Positions 54,351-63,612 of a stretch of DNA of 64,000 nt are shown here, one piece after another. The position numbers and the translations under genes are program-made. The notes beneath the pieces are model-generated. The model saw only the letters and a program-made list of their open reading frames with translations, searched no databases and was not told the DNA's origin. Positions within the stretch are counted from its first letter, which is position 1. The number at the start of each line of letters is the position of its first letter. Origin of the DNA: Vibrio xiamenensis (lineage in GTDB: Bacteria; Pseudomonadota; Gammaproteobacteria; Enterobacterales; Vibrionaceae); NCBI RefSeq assembly GCF_900100015.1, contig NZ_FNDD01000004.1, positions 1 to 64,000 of the forward strand, written 5' to 3'.

Positions 54351-55922
54351 ATGAAAACATTCCCCGTTGTTGTGTCAAGCTTGATGCTTGCACTGAGCAT
54401 GGCCAATGGCTATGCCAAAACCCCCGATAATACACTGGTTGTGGCACAGTCTCTTGACGACATAACTAGCCTAGACCCAGCGCAAGGTTTTGAGCTTTCC
54501 TCTGTTCAAAGCTTTAACAACCTTTATCAACGCCTTGTGCAATCGAACCCAAATAACCCAACCGAGTTGCAACCAACGTTAGCCGCCTCTTGGGCATCAG
54601 AGCAAAACAGCCTGACTTTCACACTTAAAGACAACGCGACGTTTTCATCTGGCAACCCTGTTCGCCCAGAGGATGTAATTTTCAGCCTAGGTCGCGTGGT
54701 AAAACTTAACCTTGCGCCAGCGTTTATTCTGACTCAACTGGGTTGGAACAAAGACAACGTTGATAGCCATCTGACGAAAGTCTCGGCGAACCAAGTGAAA
54801 CTGACTTGGGATGTCAATGTCGGCCCGTCTTTCGTACTCAGCCTACTTTCAGCGCCAGCCGCATCCATCGTTGACCAAAAAACTGCCATGGCGCACGACC
54901 AAGAAAACGACCTTGGCCACGGCTGGCTAAATAGCCACTCCGCTGGCAGCGGCCCGTTCAAATTGCGCAAATACGTGCCATCGCAAGTGCTGATGATGGA
55001 AGCCAATCCAAGCTCACCATCTGGCGCGCCAAAGCTTAAATATGTATTGCTGAAAAACGTCCCAGACGCAGCAACCCGTCAATTGCTGCTTGAGCAAGGT
55101 GATGCAGACTTAGTTCGCAACCTAGGTACTGACCAATACTTCTCACTGCAAAACAAGCCAGGTGTGAAGACGCTTAACTTGCCATACGCATCGCTTTATT
55201 ACTTGATGTTTAACGTTGAGAACGCCGATAACCCAGCCCTTGGTAAACCAGAGTTTTGGCAAGCGGCGCGCTACGCGTTTGATTACAAAGGCATTGCTGA
55301 AGACCTAATGCACGGTCAATTCCAAGTTCAGCAATCGTTCTTGCCAGTCGGCTTTAATGGCGCGCTGGATGATCAGCCATATCAATACAACCCAGAAAAA
55401 GCCAAGCAGATTCTAAAAGACGCCGGAATTAGCAATCCACACTTTAAGCTCGTGGTTTCTAACCAACCGCCATACTTAGATATCGCGCAAGCGCTGCAAT
55501 CAAGCTTTGCTAAATCAGGCATCGATGTTGAGCTTATCCCGGGTGTGAGCAGCCAGATCGCTACCAATGTCAAAGCACATAAATACCAAGCGACGTTGAC
55601 ATCGTGGGGCCCTGACTACTTTGACCCGCACACCAACGCTTCTGCGTTTGCCTACAACCCAGAAAACGGCAGTAAGACGCTGGCATGGCGCGCCAACTGG
55701 CACATTCCAGCGCTGAATAAACTGACGCTGGAAGCACGCTCAGAAACCGACAGCGCCAAACGCACCGCGATCTACCAAGATCTGCAACGCCAGGTCCGTG
55801 AGTCTTCCCCTTATGTTGTCGGCTTGCAAAACAAGAAATTGGTCGCACTGCGTGACGATATCAAAGGCTACGTGCAAGGCATTACGCCGGAAATGGTGTT
55901 CTACAAAAACGTTTCTAAATAA
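54351..55922 (+). CDS. ABC transporter substrate-binding protein (SBP family 5)
   Basis: 523 residues. Signal peptide ending NGYAK. Family-5 text: SLDDITSLDPAQGFELSSVQ near the mature N-terminus, LAASWASEQNSLTFTLKDNA, then SGNPVRPEDVIFSLGR, and a C-terminal YQDLQRQVRESSPYVVG. It should hand a peptide, or possibly a nickel/metal chelate, to the permeases downstream. It is the first gene of a five-gene operon; GGAAA precedes ATG. Its stop lies inside a 16-bp tandem array. Confidence 0.9.
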   Translation: MKTFPVVVSSLMLALSMANGYAKTPDNTLVVAQSLDDITSLDPAQGFELSSVQSFNNLYQRLVQSNPNNPTELQPTLAASWASEQNSLTFTLKDNATFSSGNPVRPEDVIFSLGRVVKLNLAPAFILTQLGWNKDNVDSHLTKVSANQVKLTWDVNVGPSFVLSLLSAPAASIVDQKTAMAHDQENDLGHGWLNSHSAGSGPFKLRKYVPSQVLMMEANPSSPSGAPKLKYVLLKNVPDAATRQLLLEQGDADLVRNLGTDQYFSLQNKPGVKTLNLPYASLYYLMFNVENADNPALGKPEFWQAARYAFDYKGIAEDLMHGQFQVQQSFLPVGFNGALDDQPYQYNPEKAKQILKDAGISNPHFKLVVSNQPPYLDIAQALQSSFAKSGIDVELIPGVSSQIATNVKAHKYQATLTSWGPDYFDPHTNASAFAYNPENGSKTLAWRANWHIPALNKLTLEARSETDSAKRTAIYQDLQRQVRESSPYVVGLQNKKLVALRDDIKGYVQGITPEMVFYKNVSK

Positions 55923-55958
55923 CTGTGTTTATACATAACTTTGTTTCTAAATAACGTT
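55911..55958. repeat. 16-bp tandem repeat spanning the SBP stop codon
   Basis: Three 16-base units: GTTTCTAAATAACTGT, GTTTATACATAACTTT, GTTTCTAAATAACGTT. The first includes the last codons and TAA of the SBP gene. The array fills the space where the next gene's ribosome-binding site would be. Confidence 0.8.
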
Positions 55959-55967
55959 GTTTGATCA

Positions 55968-57023
55968 ATGAATAATACCAACCCCTTATCCGGCTCATTG
56001 AGCCGGTTATGGACAAGCCGCTTTCAGCCTTTGCTGAGCGGCTTTTCGTCCTTTTTACTCACCCTGTTTGGGCTGTTAATTTTCACCTTTGTACTGTCAC
56101 GTGCCGCACCGATTGATCCTGCGCTGCAACTGGTTGGCGATCACGCCAGCGAAGAGACCTACCAGCAGGCGCGTCACCAACTCGGCTTAGATGACCCGCT
56201 ACCGGTGCAATTTTTCAGTTATGTTGAGCGCTTGTTGCAGGGCGATTTAGGCATATCTCAAGTTTCCCAGCAACCCGTGGTTGAGGATCTCAAACACGTC
56301 TTTCCAGCGACACTTGAGCTGGCGACAGTGGCGATGATTTTTGGCGCACTGCTCGGCATCTCTTTGGCTTGTCTCGCGGTGTATAAACCGGGCAGCATCA
56401 TCGACCATGTCGCGCGGTTTATCTCACTGTTGGGCTATTCTGTACCGGTGTTTTGGCTGGGTTTACTTGGGCTATTGCTGTTTTACGCCACCTTGCACTG
56501 GTCGGCTGGCCCTGGGCGTTTGGATGACATTTACACCTACACCATGGAATTTAATAGTGGCTTTGTGTTGTGGGATGCGCTGCGCTCTGGTGACAGTGAA
56601 ATCATACTCAATGCGCTTGGTCATTTGTGGCTGCCTGTTGCGGTACTTTCGCTACTGTCAATGGCTTCCATCACCCGCCTTTTGCGCGCCGTGATGCTTG
56701 AAGAGAGCAATAAAGAGTATGTGATTTTGGCGCAGGCCAAAGGCGCAAGCCGCGCAAGAATTTTGTTCTCGCACATTTTCCCGAATGTGCTCGGCACGTT
56801 GATTACCATCCTTGCCCTCTCCTACACCGGTCTGCTTGAAGGCGCAGTACTGACTGAAACCGTGTTTGCATGGCCTGGACTTGGCCGCTATCTCACCACC
56901 GCGCTGTTTGCATCAGATACCGCGGCGGTACTGGGGTCCACCCTATTGATTGGTAGCTGCTTTATTTTGCTCAATGCTCTGGCCGATGCTCTTACTCGCT
57001 GGGTCGACCCGAGGACTCGCTAA
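55968..57023 (+). CDS. ABC transporter permease (DppB/OppB-like)
   Basis: 351 residues, BPD_transp_1 permease. First helix SFLLTLFGLLIFTFVLSRAAP, then DPALQLVGDHASEETYQQAR, the DppB-type ERLLQGDLGISQVSQQPV, the LPATLELATVAM-like stretch (observed FPATLELATVAMIFGALLG) and an EAA-like AQAKGASRARILFSHIFP. No clear ribosome-binding site precedes the ATG because the 16-bp array occupies it, so it may be translated by coupling. It ends at WVDPRTR. Confidence 0.9.
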   Translation: MNNTNPLSGSLSRLWTSRFQPLLSGFSSFLLTLFGLLIFTFVLSRAAPIDPALQLVGDHASEETYQQARHQLGLDDPLPVQFFSYVERLLQGDLGISQVSQQPVVEDLKHVFPATLELATVAMIFGALLGISLACLAVYKPGSIIDHVARFISLLGYSVPVFWLGLLGLLLFYATLHWSAGPGRLDDIYTYTMEFNSGFVLWDALRSGDSEIILNALGHLWLPVAVLSLLSMASITRLLRAVMLEESNKEYVILAQAKGASRARILFSHIFPNVLGTLITILALSYTGLLEGAVLTETVFAWPGLGRYLTTALFASDTAAVLGSTLLIGSCFILLNALADALTRWVDPRTR

Positions 57024-57862
57024 TGACAAAACACAATTCGCGCTTAGCGCTGCCAAAATGGTTTAACACCTTCAATTTTGGCCTGATTTTAGTGGCGATT
57101 TTGCTGCTTACGGCGATATTTGCGCCGCTATTTACCCACTATGACCCAAACGTGCAAAACATCAGTGAACGTCTTGCACCGCCAAGCACGCTGCACTGGT
57201 TTGGCACCGACCGGTTTGGCCGTGATCTGTTGACTCGCGTGCTGTATGGCGCGCGCCCAACGCTAGTGTTGGTTTCTCTGGTGGTCATTATTACCGTGCC
57301 GATAGGACTGATGATTGGCATTTGCGCTGGCTACTTTGGTGGCTGGACCGAAAGACTGCTGATGCGATTTACCGACATTGTTATGTCGCTACCTAGCCTG
57401 GTTATTGCGTTAGCCTTAGTGTCCATTTTAGGCCCCGGGCTAATGAATGGCGCGCTGGCGCTGGCCTTCACCAGTTGGCCATCGTTTGCTCGCCAAGCGC
57501 GTACCGAAACCCTCGCACTGCGCCGCAGCGACTATTTAGCCGCCGCAAAAATGCAAGGCATTGGCGGTTGGCGCTTGATTGTTGGTCATATTGTGCCTTT
57601 GTGTCTGCCAAGTGCGATTGTGCGCGCCGCGCTCAACCTGGGTGGCATTATTTTATCAGCTGCTGGACTGGGCTTTTTAGGCATGGGGATTCAACCACCC
57701 GCCGCAGAATGGGGCTCAATGGTCGCCAGTGGCAGCCGAGTCATTTTTGATCAATGGTGGGTCGCTGCCGTACCGGGCTTTGCGATTCTATTTGCCAGCC
57801 TCGCCTTTAACCTGTTAGGCGATGGTTTACGAGATAAGTTGGACCCACGCCATGCAAAATAA
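57023..57862 (+). CDS. ABC transporter permease (DppC-like)
   Basis: 279 residues. It has the GTDRFGRDLLTRVLYGARPT segment, five to six helices, an EAA loop (AAAKMQGIGGWRLIVGHIVP) and a GDGLRDKLDPRHAK end. Its ATG shares one base with the previous stop (TAATG), so translation is coupled. Confidence 0.92.
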   Translation: MTKHNSRLALPKWFNTFNFGLILVAILLLTAIFAPLFTHYDPNVQNISERLAPPSTLHWFGTDRFGRDLLTRVLYGARPTLVLVSLVVIITVPIGLMIGICAGYFGGWTERLLMRFTDIVMSLPSLVIALALVSILGPGLMNGALALAFTSWPSFARQARTETLALRRSDYLAAAKMQGIGGWRLIVGHIVPLCLPSAIVRAALNLGGIILSAAGLGFLGMGIQPPAAEWGSMVASGSRVIFDQWWVAAVPGFAILFASLAFNLLGDGLRDKLDPRHAK

Positions 57863-58697
57863 CCGCCCTCTTATCGAGGTAGAAAACCTCAATATTCAGC
57901 TCGATTCTGGCCGATCATTGGTAAAAGATTTGAGTTTTAGCATCGGTCGTGAACGGGTGGCGTTGGTTGGCGAATCTGGCTCCGGCAAATCGCTAACAGC
58001 ACGCACCTTGATGGGGCTGCTGCCAAGCGCCTGTCACCCCAGCGCCGACAAACTTGAGCTACTGGGCGAGCCGGTACTTTCACTTAGTCAAGCAAAGTGG
58101 AACCGTCTGCGCGGCAATCAAGTAGCGATGGTGTTGCAAGATCCGAAATACGCGCTCAATCCAGCGCGTACCATCGGCATGCAGATTGAAGAAACGCTGA
58201 TTTTGCATCACAAATTGCCGCGTCGTGAGCGTATCGAACGCGTCGAAGCCATGCTGGAAGCCGTCGGTTTACCGGAGCCAGCCAAACTGCGCCGCTGGTA
58301 TCCACATCAGCTCTCTGGCGGTATGGGTCAACGTGTGATGCTGGCGATTGCCCTGATTGGCAACCCGCAACTGCTGATTGCTGACGAACCCACCTCGGCG
58401 CTCGATCACGCCATGCGCGATCAAGTGTTGGAGCTGATTCACTCCCTGGTTGATGAGCGCAATATGGGGCTGCTGCTTATTAGCCACGATTTACAACAAG
58501 TGGCGCAATACAGTGAACGAGTGATGGTCATGTACCAAGGTCGTCTGGTCGACGAACTGCCAGCAGATAAACTTGCCAGCGCCGAACATCTTTACACTCG
58601 AACATTGTGGTCATGTCAGCCACATATCGACAAACGGGGTCAGCCACTGCCGACTCTGGATCGCACCGCTTTGGAGAAACAGTATGCCGATTCTTGA
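57852..58697 (+). CDS. ABC transporter ATP-binding protein (DppD-like)
   Basis: 281 residues from the ATG at 57852, overlapping the permease gene by 11 bases; an upstream in-frame start at 57822 would lengthen the overlap to 41. GESGSGKS at residues 40-47, LSGGMGQRVMLAIAL and LLIADEPTSALD. The C-terminal ~35 residues (HIDKRGQPLPTLDRTALEKQ) are shorter than in many DppD proteins and lack the Cys-rich tail. Partner of the next ATPase. Confidence 0.9.
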   Translation: MQNNRPLIEVENLNIQLDSGRSLVKDLSFSIGRERVALVGESGSGKSLTARTLMGLLPSACHPSADKLELLGEPVLSLSQAKWNRLRGNQVAMVLQDPKYALNPARTIGMQIEETLILHHKLPRRERIERVEAMLEAVGLPEPAKLRRWYPHQLSGGMGQRVMLAIALIGNPQLLIADEPTSALDHAMRDQVLELIHSLVDERNMGLLLISHDLQQVAQYSERVMVMYQGRLVDELPADKLASAEHLYTRTLWSCQPHIDKRGQPLPTLDRTALEKQYADS

Positions 58698-59367
58698 GCT
58701 TAATAACGTCAGTGTCAGCCATGTCCAAGGTAACCAAGCCAATACCGTGGTGCACAATGTCAGCCTGAGCGTCAATCAAGGCGAATGCTTTGGTCTGGAA
58801 GGGCCATCTGGGTGTGGTAAATCGTCGTTACTGTGGGTGCTCGCGGGGCTCAATCCACACTGGTTTGGTCAGATTTCGATGCTGGGTCAAGAGCTTGAAC
58901 AAGGCCAGCAATTTCGCGGTCAGCTACGCCGTGACGTACAAATGGTGTTCCAAGATCCCTATGCTTCGCTGCATCCTAAGCATCGCCTGCGTCGCACCTT
59001 AGCTGAGCCACTTAAGCGCCTGAAAATGGATGCGATTGACGATCGCATTGAGCAGGGTTTTAAGCAAGTTGGCCTCACAAGCGATATGATTGATCGCTAT
59101 CCCCATCAGCTCTCGGGCGGCCAGCGTCAACGCGTCGCGATCGTACGCGCTCTGCTACTCGAACCCAAATTGCTGTTGCTTGACGAGCCAACGTCGGCGC
59201 TGGATATGTCGGTTCAGGCTGAGATCCTCAACTTACTCAACGAACTGAAACAGCAATATAAGCTCACGATGCTGCTGGTCAGCCATGACCCACACACCAT
59301 CGACTATATGTGCGATGCTGGCGTCACAATGAAGCGCGGCAAAATTGAGCAGACCTTGAGATACTAA
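58684..59367 (+). CDS. ABC transporter ATP-binding protein (DppF-like)
   Basis: 227 residues from the ATG at 58684, which has GGAG seven bases ahead; it overlaps the previous gene by 14 bases. GPSGCGKS near residue 40, LSGGQRQRVAIVRAL and LLLLDEPTSALD. It is shorter than full DppF proteins because the C-terminal oligopeptide-transport extension is missing. Confidence 0.9.
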   Translation: MPILELNNVSVSHVQGNQANTVVHNVSLSVNQGECFGLEGPSGCGKSSLLWVLAGLNPHWFGQISMLGQELEQGQQFRGQLRRDVQMVFQDPYASLHPKHRLRRTLAEPLKRLKMDAIDDRIEQGFKQVGLTSDMIDRYPHQLSGGQRQRVAIVRALLLEPKLLLLDEPTSALDMSVQAEILNLLNELKQQYKLTMLLVSHDPHTIDYMCDAGVTMKRGKIEQTLRY

Positions 59368-59395
59368 GCAAACACGCAAAGATAGCCACCAACCC

Positions 59396-59422
59396 AAAAG
59401 CGAGCCAATCGGCTCGCTTTTT
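59396..59422 (+). terminator. terminator of the peptide ABC operon
   Basis: AAAAGCGAGCC-AATC-GGCTCGCTTTTT, 29 bases after the stop. It is nearly identical to the hairpin at 61849-61876. Confidence 0.9.
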
Positions 59423-59794
59423 CTCAATCTACACAGATGTTTTTCATCTGATGGTTTATATACCAATTGAGTTTATCTGCCAATTGGGTTCATCTCATAC
59501 TCGAACAAAATAACAATGAACTAAAACGACGTTTCAACTTACTAAATTCACCTCTTATTACCGTCTTATACCTACCCTATCACTCATCGCGAAAGGATAA
59601 TGCGCAGTAAAAATATTGCGCGCGCATTGATTCTGAGCCGAAAAGTAATGGTCATTTTTGACTAGAAATTCGTCAGTATTATAAAAGTACCAAATCCCCT
59701 CCTAGCTAGAGCCATACAGGTGTGGCTGTGGATATACTCCCTCACGCAGCGCTGACAATCACCTAACACAACTCGGACATGAGAGGAACTTTTC
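59423..59794. other. intergenic region before the acidic protein gene
   Basis: 372 bases. Near the left end are two 17-base direct copies (ACCAATTGAGTTTATCT at 59462-59478 and GCCAATTGGGTTCATCT at 59479-59495). The rest is AT-rich, promoter-like sequence with GAGAGGAAC before the ATG. No gene or RNA recognised. Confidence 0.5.
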
Positions 59795-61825
59795 ATGACA
59801 CAAATTCTTGTTGGTGCCACGAATACCAGCGGAAAAGGTTCAGCGGCAGACCTTACCGTCGACAATGGCACCCAAATCATTCTCGACCAAGACAGTTACT
59901 ACCAAGCCGGTTATCTCGCCGCTTACTTAGACGATGGTGACCTTGATATCGAAAACTTAGCGGGTTGGGGCGCGGCGGATCTAAAAGAAATTTCCATTAC
60001 TGATGGTGATTACTCACAGTTGACCATCACCGATTTTGTTGATATCGCGATTACCGACGGCGATTATGAATCGATTATCATCAACCAAGCAAAACGCGCC
60101 ACCATAGACTTAAGTGACTCAGACCAAGGGGTGAGTGTTTATCTTACGCCTTACAGCAACAATGATCATTGGAGCAACTTGTACCAAGTCACGATGGGAT
60201 CTGGCGATGACTATGTCTCTTTTAGTATGACCGCCAGCACCAACCCTAATTCGACAAAATGGACCGAGTTTGATGTTGATCTCGGTGATGGCGACGACAC
60301 CTTTGACTACGCACTCAAAGAAGCCGCAAGCGATACGCAGCAGCGCAGCGTCGATGGCGGTGACGGTTTTGATAGCTTGCTGCTCAGTGGCGATAACTCC
60401 GATATTGAATTCGTCAACTTTGAGTATGTTGAGCTTGAAGACGGCGAGACCTTAACCCTAACGGAACAAGATTTGATCAACAACAGCGCGCTTGAACAAG
60501 GACTAATCGTCAACGGCAAGGTCGCATTAGCGGATGATGTATCACTATTAGGTATGGCAATCAACGAGCTTAGTGACGAACAACTCGCGCTGCTAGAAGA
60601 AAATGGTTACGACAGCACAGACTATGTGGCGGTCACCTTGTACACCGGTGATGGCGATAATGCTTATTTGTATGACGAAGAATATACCTTAATTGTTAAA
60701 GAATCGGATATTGACTACAGCACCTTTAACTATCTGCACACCAGTGGCAGTTCCGGTGATACCTATTGGTTAAGCACATCCGGCCTAAGTTATTTTAATC
60801 TCTGGAGTTCGTATCAGTACGAGAGTTCTCAATGGCTGGAAGTTGACGCCACCTTGGACTACGGGAATTCACTCGTGGTATACGAACTGGCATCCGCAGC
60901 CAATGATGGGATTACTCGCTCTATCGATGGGTCTGGCGGTGTTGATACTCTGCTCATTTATGACGACGTTAACGGTTTAGACTTTCAAAATTTTGAAAAG
61001 ATTTATAACCATTCCGGCGACACCTTACTCTTAACTCAAGATCTGTTAGACAATAACGCTGCAGGTAGCAGTTTAGTCGTGATTGGTGACTTCGAAGTCA
61101 CTGAGAATATCGATCAAATGACCGTGAATTTGCTCTCTGGTACAGACAGCTATTACATCGAATCGACCGAATACACTTCTGGTTATAGCTACGATGATTA
61201 TTACGTCGCTACCCTTGATGTTCCGGTAAGCTTGGATTTGCAAATCGGTGACAGCACATATTCGCTAGTCACTGAACTGCAATATATTACCTATAGCGCG
61301 GACAACATCGTGTATCAACTGGATGCGAGCTACGACGAAGATAGCGCACAATATTTTAGTTTTGAGTTTGGCAACACGGATGACACCATCGCCTATAACG
61401 TCAGCTTCACCACCTATTACGACTATGACGATGGTCCTGCTTCCGACAACTATTATTTCGGCATTTTTAGTATTGATGGTGGCGATGGTGTCGACACAAT
61501 TATCTTTGAGCAAGCACCAGACGCGCTAGACTTTTCCAATTTCGAATACGTTGATGTCGAGTTTGATGGTGATTTGGAGCTAGACCAAACCCTACTGGCG
61601 GAGAATAACTCTGCGAGCGAAGGGCTGATTGTCAACTCAAGTGTGGCGTTGGTCGATGATATTCAAAGCATTGTCGTTTCAGCCTTGAGCGATGAACAGC
61701 AAGCCTTATTTGATAGTGTTGGCGTTGATAGCGACGAGTACTCTGCCGTAACTGTTTACTATGGAGAAGACAGTTACACCTTGCTTATGGATGTTGACGA
61801 TCTCTCGTATCATCTTGCCGCTTAA
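59795..61825 (+). CDS. Large acidic repeat protein, unknown function
   Basis: 676 residues, extremely rich in Asp, Ser and Tyr and poor in Lys and Arg; no cysteine was seen. It has three related units that start near residues 184, 375 and 558: RSVDGGDGFDSLLLSGD, RSIDGSGGVDTLLIYDD and FSIDGGDGVDTIIFEQA. Each is followed by an xFxNFEY stretch, an acidic L-D/E-Q-x-L-L/I-x-NN segment and a GLIVN-like strand. Glycine-Asp turns of this type occur in calcium-binding RTX-related secreted proteins. There is no N-terminal signal peptide, so if it is exported a C-terminal type I signal would be needed; no type I transporter gene is nearby. GAGAGGAAC precedes ATG. Confidence 0.75.
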   Translation: MTQILVGATNTSGKGSAADLTVDNGTQIILDQDSYYQAGYLAAYLDDGDLDIENLAGWGAADLKEISITDGDYSQLTITDFVDIAITDGDYESIIINQAKRATIDLSDSDQGVSVYLTPYSNNDHWSNLYQVTMGSGDDYVSFSMTASTNPNSTKWTEFDVDLGDGDDTFDYALKEAASDTQQRSVDGGDGFDSLLLSGDNSDIEFVNFEYVELEDGETLTLTEQDLINNSALEQGLIVNGKVALADDVSLLGMAINELSDEQLALLEENGYDSTDYVAVTLYTGDGDNAYLYDEEYTLIVKESDIDYSTFNYLHTSGSSGDTYWLSTSGLSYFNLWSSYQYESSQWLEVDATLDYGNSLVVYELASAANDGITRSIDGSGGVDTLLIYDDVNGLDFQNFEKIYNHSGDTLLLTQDLLDNNAAGSSLVVIGDFEVTENIDQMTVNLLSGTDSYYIESTEYTSGYSYDDYYVATLDVPVSLDLQIGDSTYSLVTELQYITYSADNIVYQLDASYDEDSAQYFSFEFGNTDDTIAYNVSFTTYYDYDDGPASDNYYFGIFSIDGGDGVDTIIFEQAPDALDFSNFEYVDVEFDGDLELDQTLLAENNSASEGLIVNSSVALVDDIQSIVVSALSDEQQALFDSVGVDSDEYSAVTVYYGEDSYTLLMDVDDLSYHLAA

Positions 61826-61848
61826 TTTCCCGAGTCGGTTTAGAAGCT

Positions 61849-61876
61849 AAAAAGCGAGCCAATTGGCTCGCTTTTT
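61849..61876. terminator. bidirectional terminator between acidic protein gene and rhlE
   Basis: AAAAAGCGAGCC-AATT-GGCTCGCTTTTT, symmetric, so it can end both the plus-strand acidic-protein gene and the minus-strand rhlE gene. Confidence 0.9.
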
Positions 61877-61902
61877 ATCGCTATGAGTACTGCCTGCTCA
61901 AG

Positions 61903-63336
61903 CTACTGCGAAGGCTTGTTAGCGCGCGGCTTTTGCCCTTGGCGCGGCGCTGGTTTTGACTGGCCGTTATTGCCGCCTTGTGCATTTTTCGGTTTACGCG
62001 AGCGGTTTGGCTTATTGTTACCCTGAGTTTGGCTCGAATCGTTACCAAAACGGCGACGCGGTTTACGCGCCGCTTTATCGCCCTGCTTGGCTTCACCAGG
62101 TTGGCGTGCTTGCACCTCACCATTGCCAGCTTTTGGCTTCTTCGGTTTTTTCGGTTTCTTTGGCTTAATTGGACGTGTATCCAATTTCGACTCTGGCAGC
62201 GCATTGGTCGGCTTATAGCCTTCAAGCTCAACTCGCGGCAGTAGCTGTTGAATCAAGCGCTCAATACCAAACAGGTCCTCCGCCTCAGCCGCGCACACCA
62301 GCGAAATAGCCTTACCGACCTCACCCGCACGGCCAGTACGACCAATACGGTGCACGTAATCTTCGGCAACGTTTGGCAGTTCGTAGTTCACCACTTGCGG
62401 CAACTGTGGAATATCAATACCACGCGCGGCGATGTCGGTTGCAACAAGCACCCGAATTTCGCCAGATTTAAAATTTGCTAGCGCTTTGGTGCGCGCACCT
62501 TGGCTTTTGTTACCGTGGATCGCCGCCGCGGCAATGTTATTATCGGTTAAAAACGCCGCCAAACGGTTCGCGCCATGTTTGGTACGAGTAAACACCAACA
62601 CTTGTTGCCAATTGCCATCGTTAATCAGTTTTGCCAACATTGGCGCTTTCTTTTTAGCATCCGCTGGATAGATACACTGCTCAACAGTGCGCGCCGTTGA
62701 GTTGGCAGGACTGACCGAAATTTCCACCGGATTGTTGACTAAGCCTTTCGCCAGATCTCGAATTTCAGCGGAAAACGTTGCGGAAAACAGCAGATTTTGG
62801 CGCTTGGCCGGCAGCAACTGAAGAATTTTGCGAATATCGCGAATAAAGCCCATATCCAGCATGCGATCGGCTTCATCCAACACCAACACTTCAAGTTGAT
62901 CAAACTTAACCGCATTTTGCTGATACAAATCCATCAAACGCCCTGGTGTTGCCACCAAAATATCCGCACCTTTACGCAGACGCAGCATTTGCGGATTGAT
63001 CTTGACGCCGCCAAACACCACCGCACTCGACAGACGCAGATGACGGCTGTAAAGCGCCACATTTTCTTGCACTTGCGCAGCAAGTTCGCGAGTGGGTGTC
63101 AGGATCAGAGCACGGACCTGATTGCCACGCACTTTCGGCCCATGTGACAAACGCTCTAGAATAGGCAGAGTAAAGCCGGCGGTTTTCCCCGTTCCGGTCT
63201 GCGCTGCGGCCATTACATCCTGCCCTTTCAATACCGCCGGAATGGCTTGCGCCTGAATCGGCGACGGCGTGTCATAGCCTTTTTCTTGAATAGCTTTAAG
63301 GATTGGCGCAGATAGACCTAAAGAGGTAAAACCCAT
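61903..63336 (-). CDS. rhlE: ATP-dependent RNA helicase RhlE
   Basis: 477-residue DEAD-box helicase. AQTGTGKT at 45-52, [33 protein letters not shown] and [10 protein letters not shown] are all present. The helicase core ends near residue 375. A long basic, low-complexity tail follows ([17 protein letters not shown], then RRRFGN and Gln/Asn/Arg-rich text), which binds RNA non-specifically. RhlE-type proteins act in ribosome assembly and mRNA decay, and in Vibrio related copies help growth in the cold. The ribosome-binding site before ATG is weak. Confidence 0.93.
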   Translation of the reverse strand: MGFTSLGLSAPILKAIQEKGYDTPSPIQAQAIPAVLKGQDVMAAAQTGTGKTAGFTLPILERLSHGPKVRGNQVRALILTPTRELAAQVQENVALYSRHLRLSSAVVFGGVKINPQMLRLRKGADILVATPGRLMDLYQQNAVKFDQLEVLVLDEADRMLDMGFIRDIRKILQLLPAKRQNLLFSATFSAEIRDLAKGLVNNPVEISVSPANSTARTVEQCIYPADAKKKAPMLAKLINDGNWQQVLVFTRTKHGANRLAAFLTDNNIAAAAIHGNKSQGARTKALANFKSGEIRVLVATDIAARGIDIPQLPQVVNYELPNVAEDYVHRIGRTGRAGEVGKAISLVCAAEAEDLFGIERLIQQLLPRVELEGYKPTNALPESKLDTRPIKPKKPKKPKKPKAGNGEVQARQPGEAKQGDKAARKPRRRFGNDSSQTQGNNKPNRSRKPKNAQGGNNGQSKPAPRQGQKPRANKPSQ

Positions 63337-63555
63337 AGATTGATTCTCAAATGTTGATGATAAATAACGGTTTCGCCAGTTAAATCGGGTTGAGTGACAA
63401 AAGTCTTGCTCAGCTCATCGGCGAAAAGTCCGCCATTCTGAGGCTTTTGCGGTTATCAAGCAACTGCTATTTGTCTTTCGAGTTTTGGCGACAAGCAATA
63501 TTTAACAACAATCGATATCTGACAACATCGCTATTGGAATACGATCGCTCAACGC

Positions 63556-63587
63556 AACCAAGGCGCTGGTATGTCAGCGCCTTGGTT
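63556..63587. terminator. hairpin between rhlE and the permease gene
   Basis: AACCAAGGCGCTG-GTATGT-CAGCGCCTTGGTT, a 13-bp stem with TTTT on the plus side only. The neighbouring genes both read minus, so it may be an imperfect terminator of the permease gene. The stretch 63337-63555 before it holds no supported gene. Confidence 0.55.
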
Positions 63588-63612
63588 TTAGTTGGTTGAT
63601 GTTGAAGCTGGG

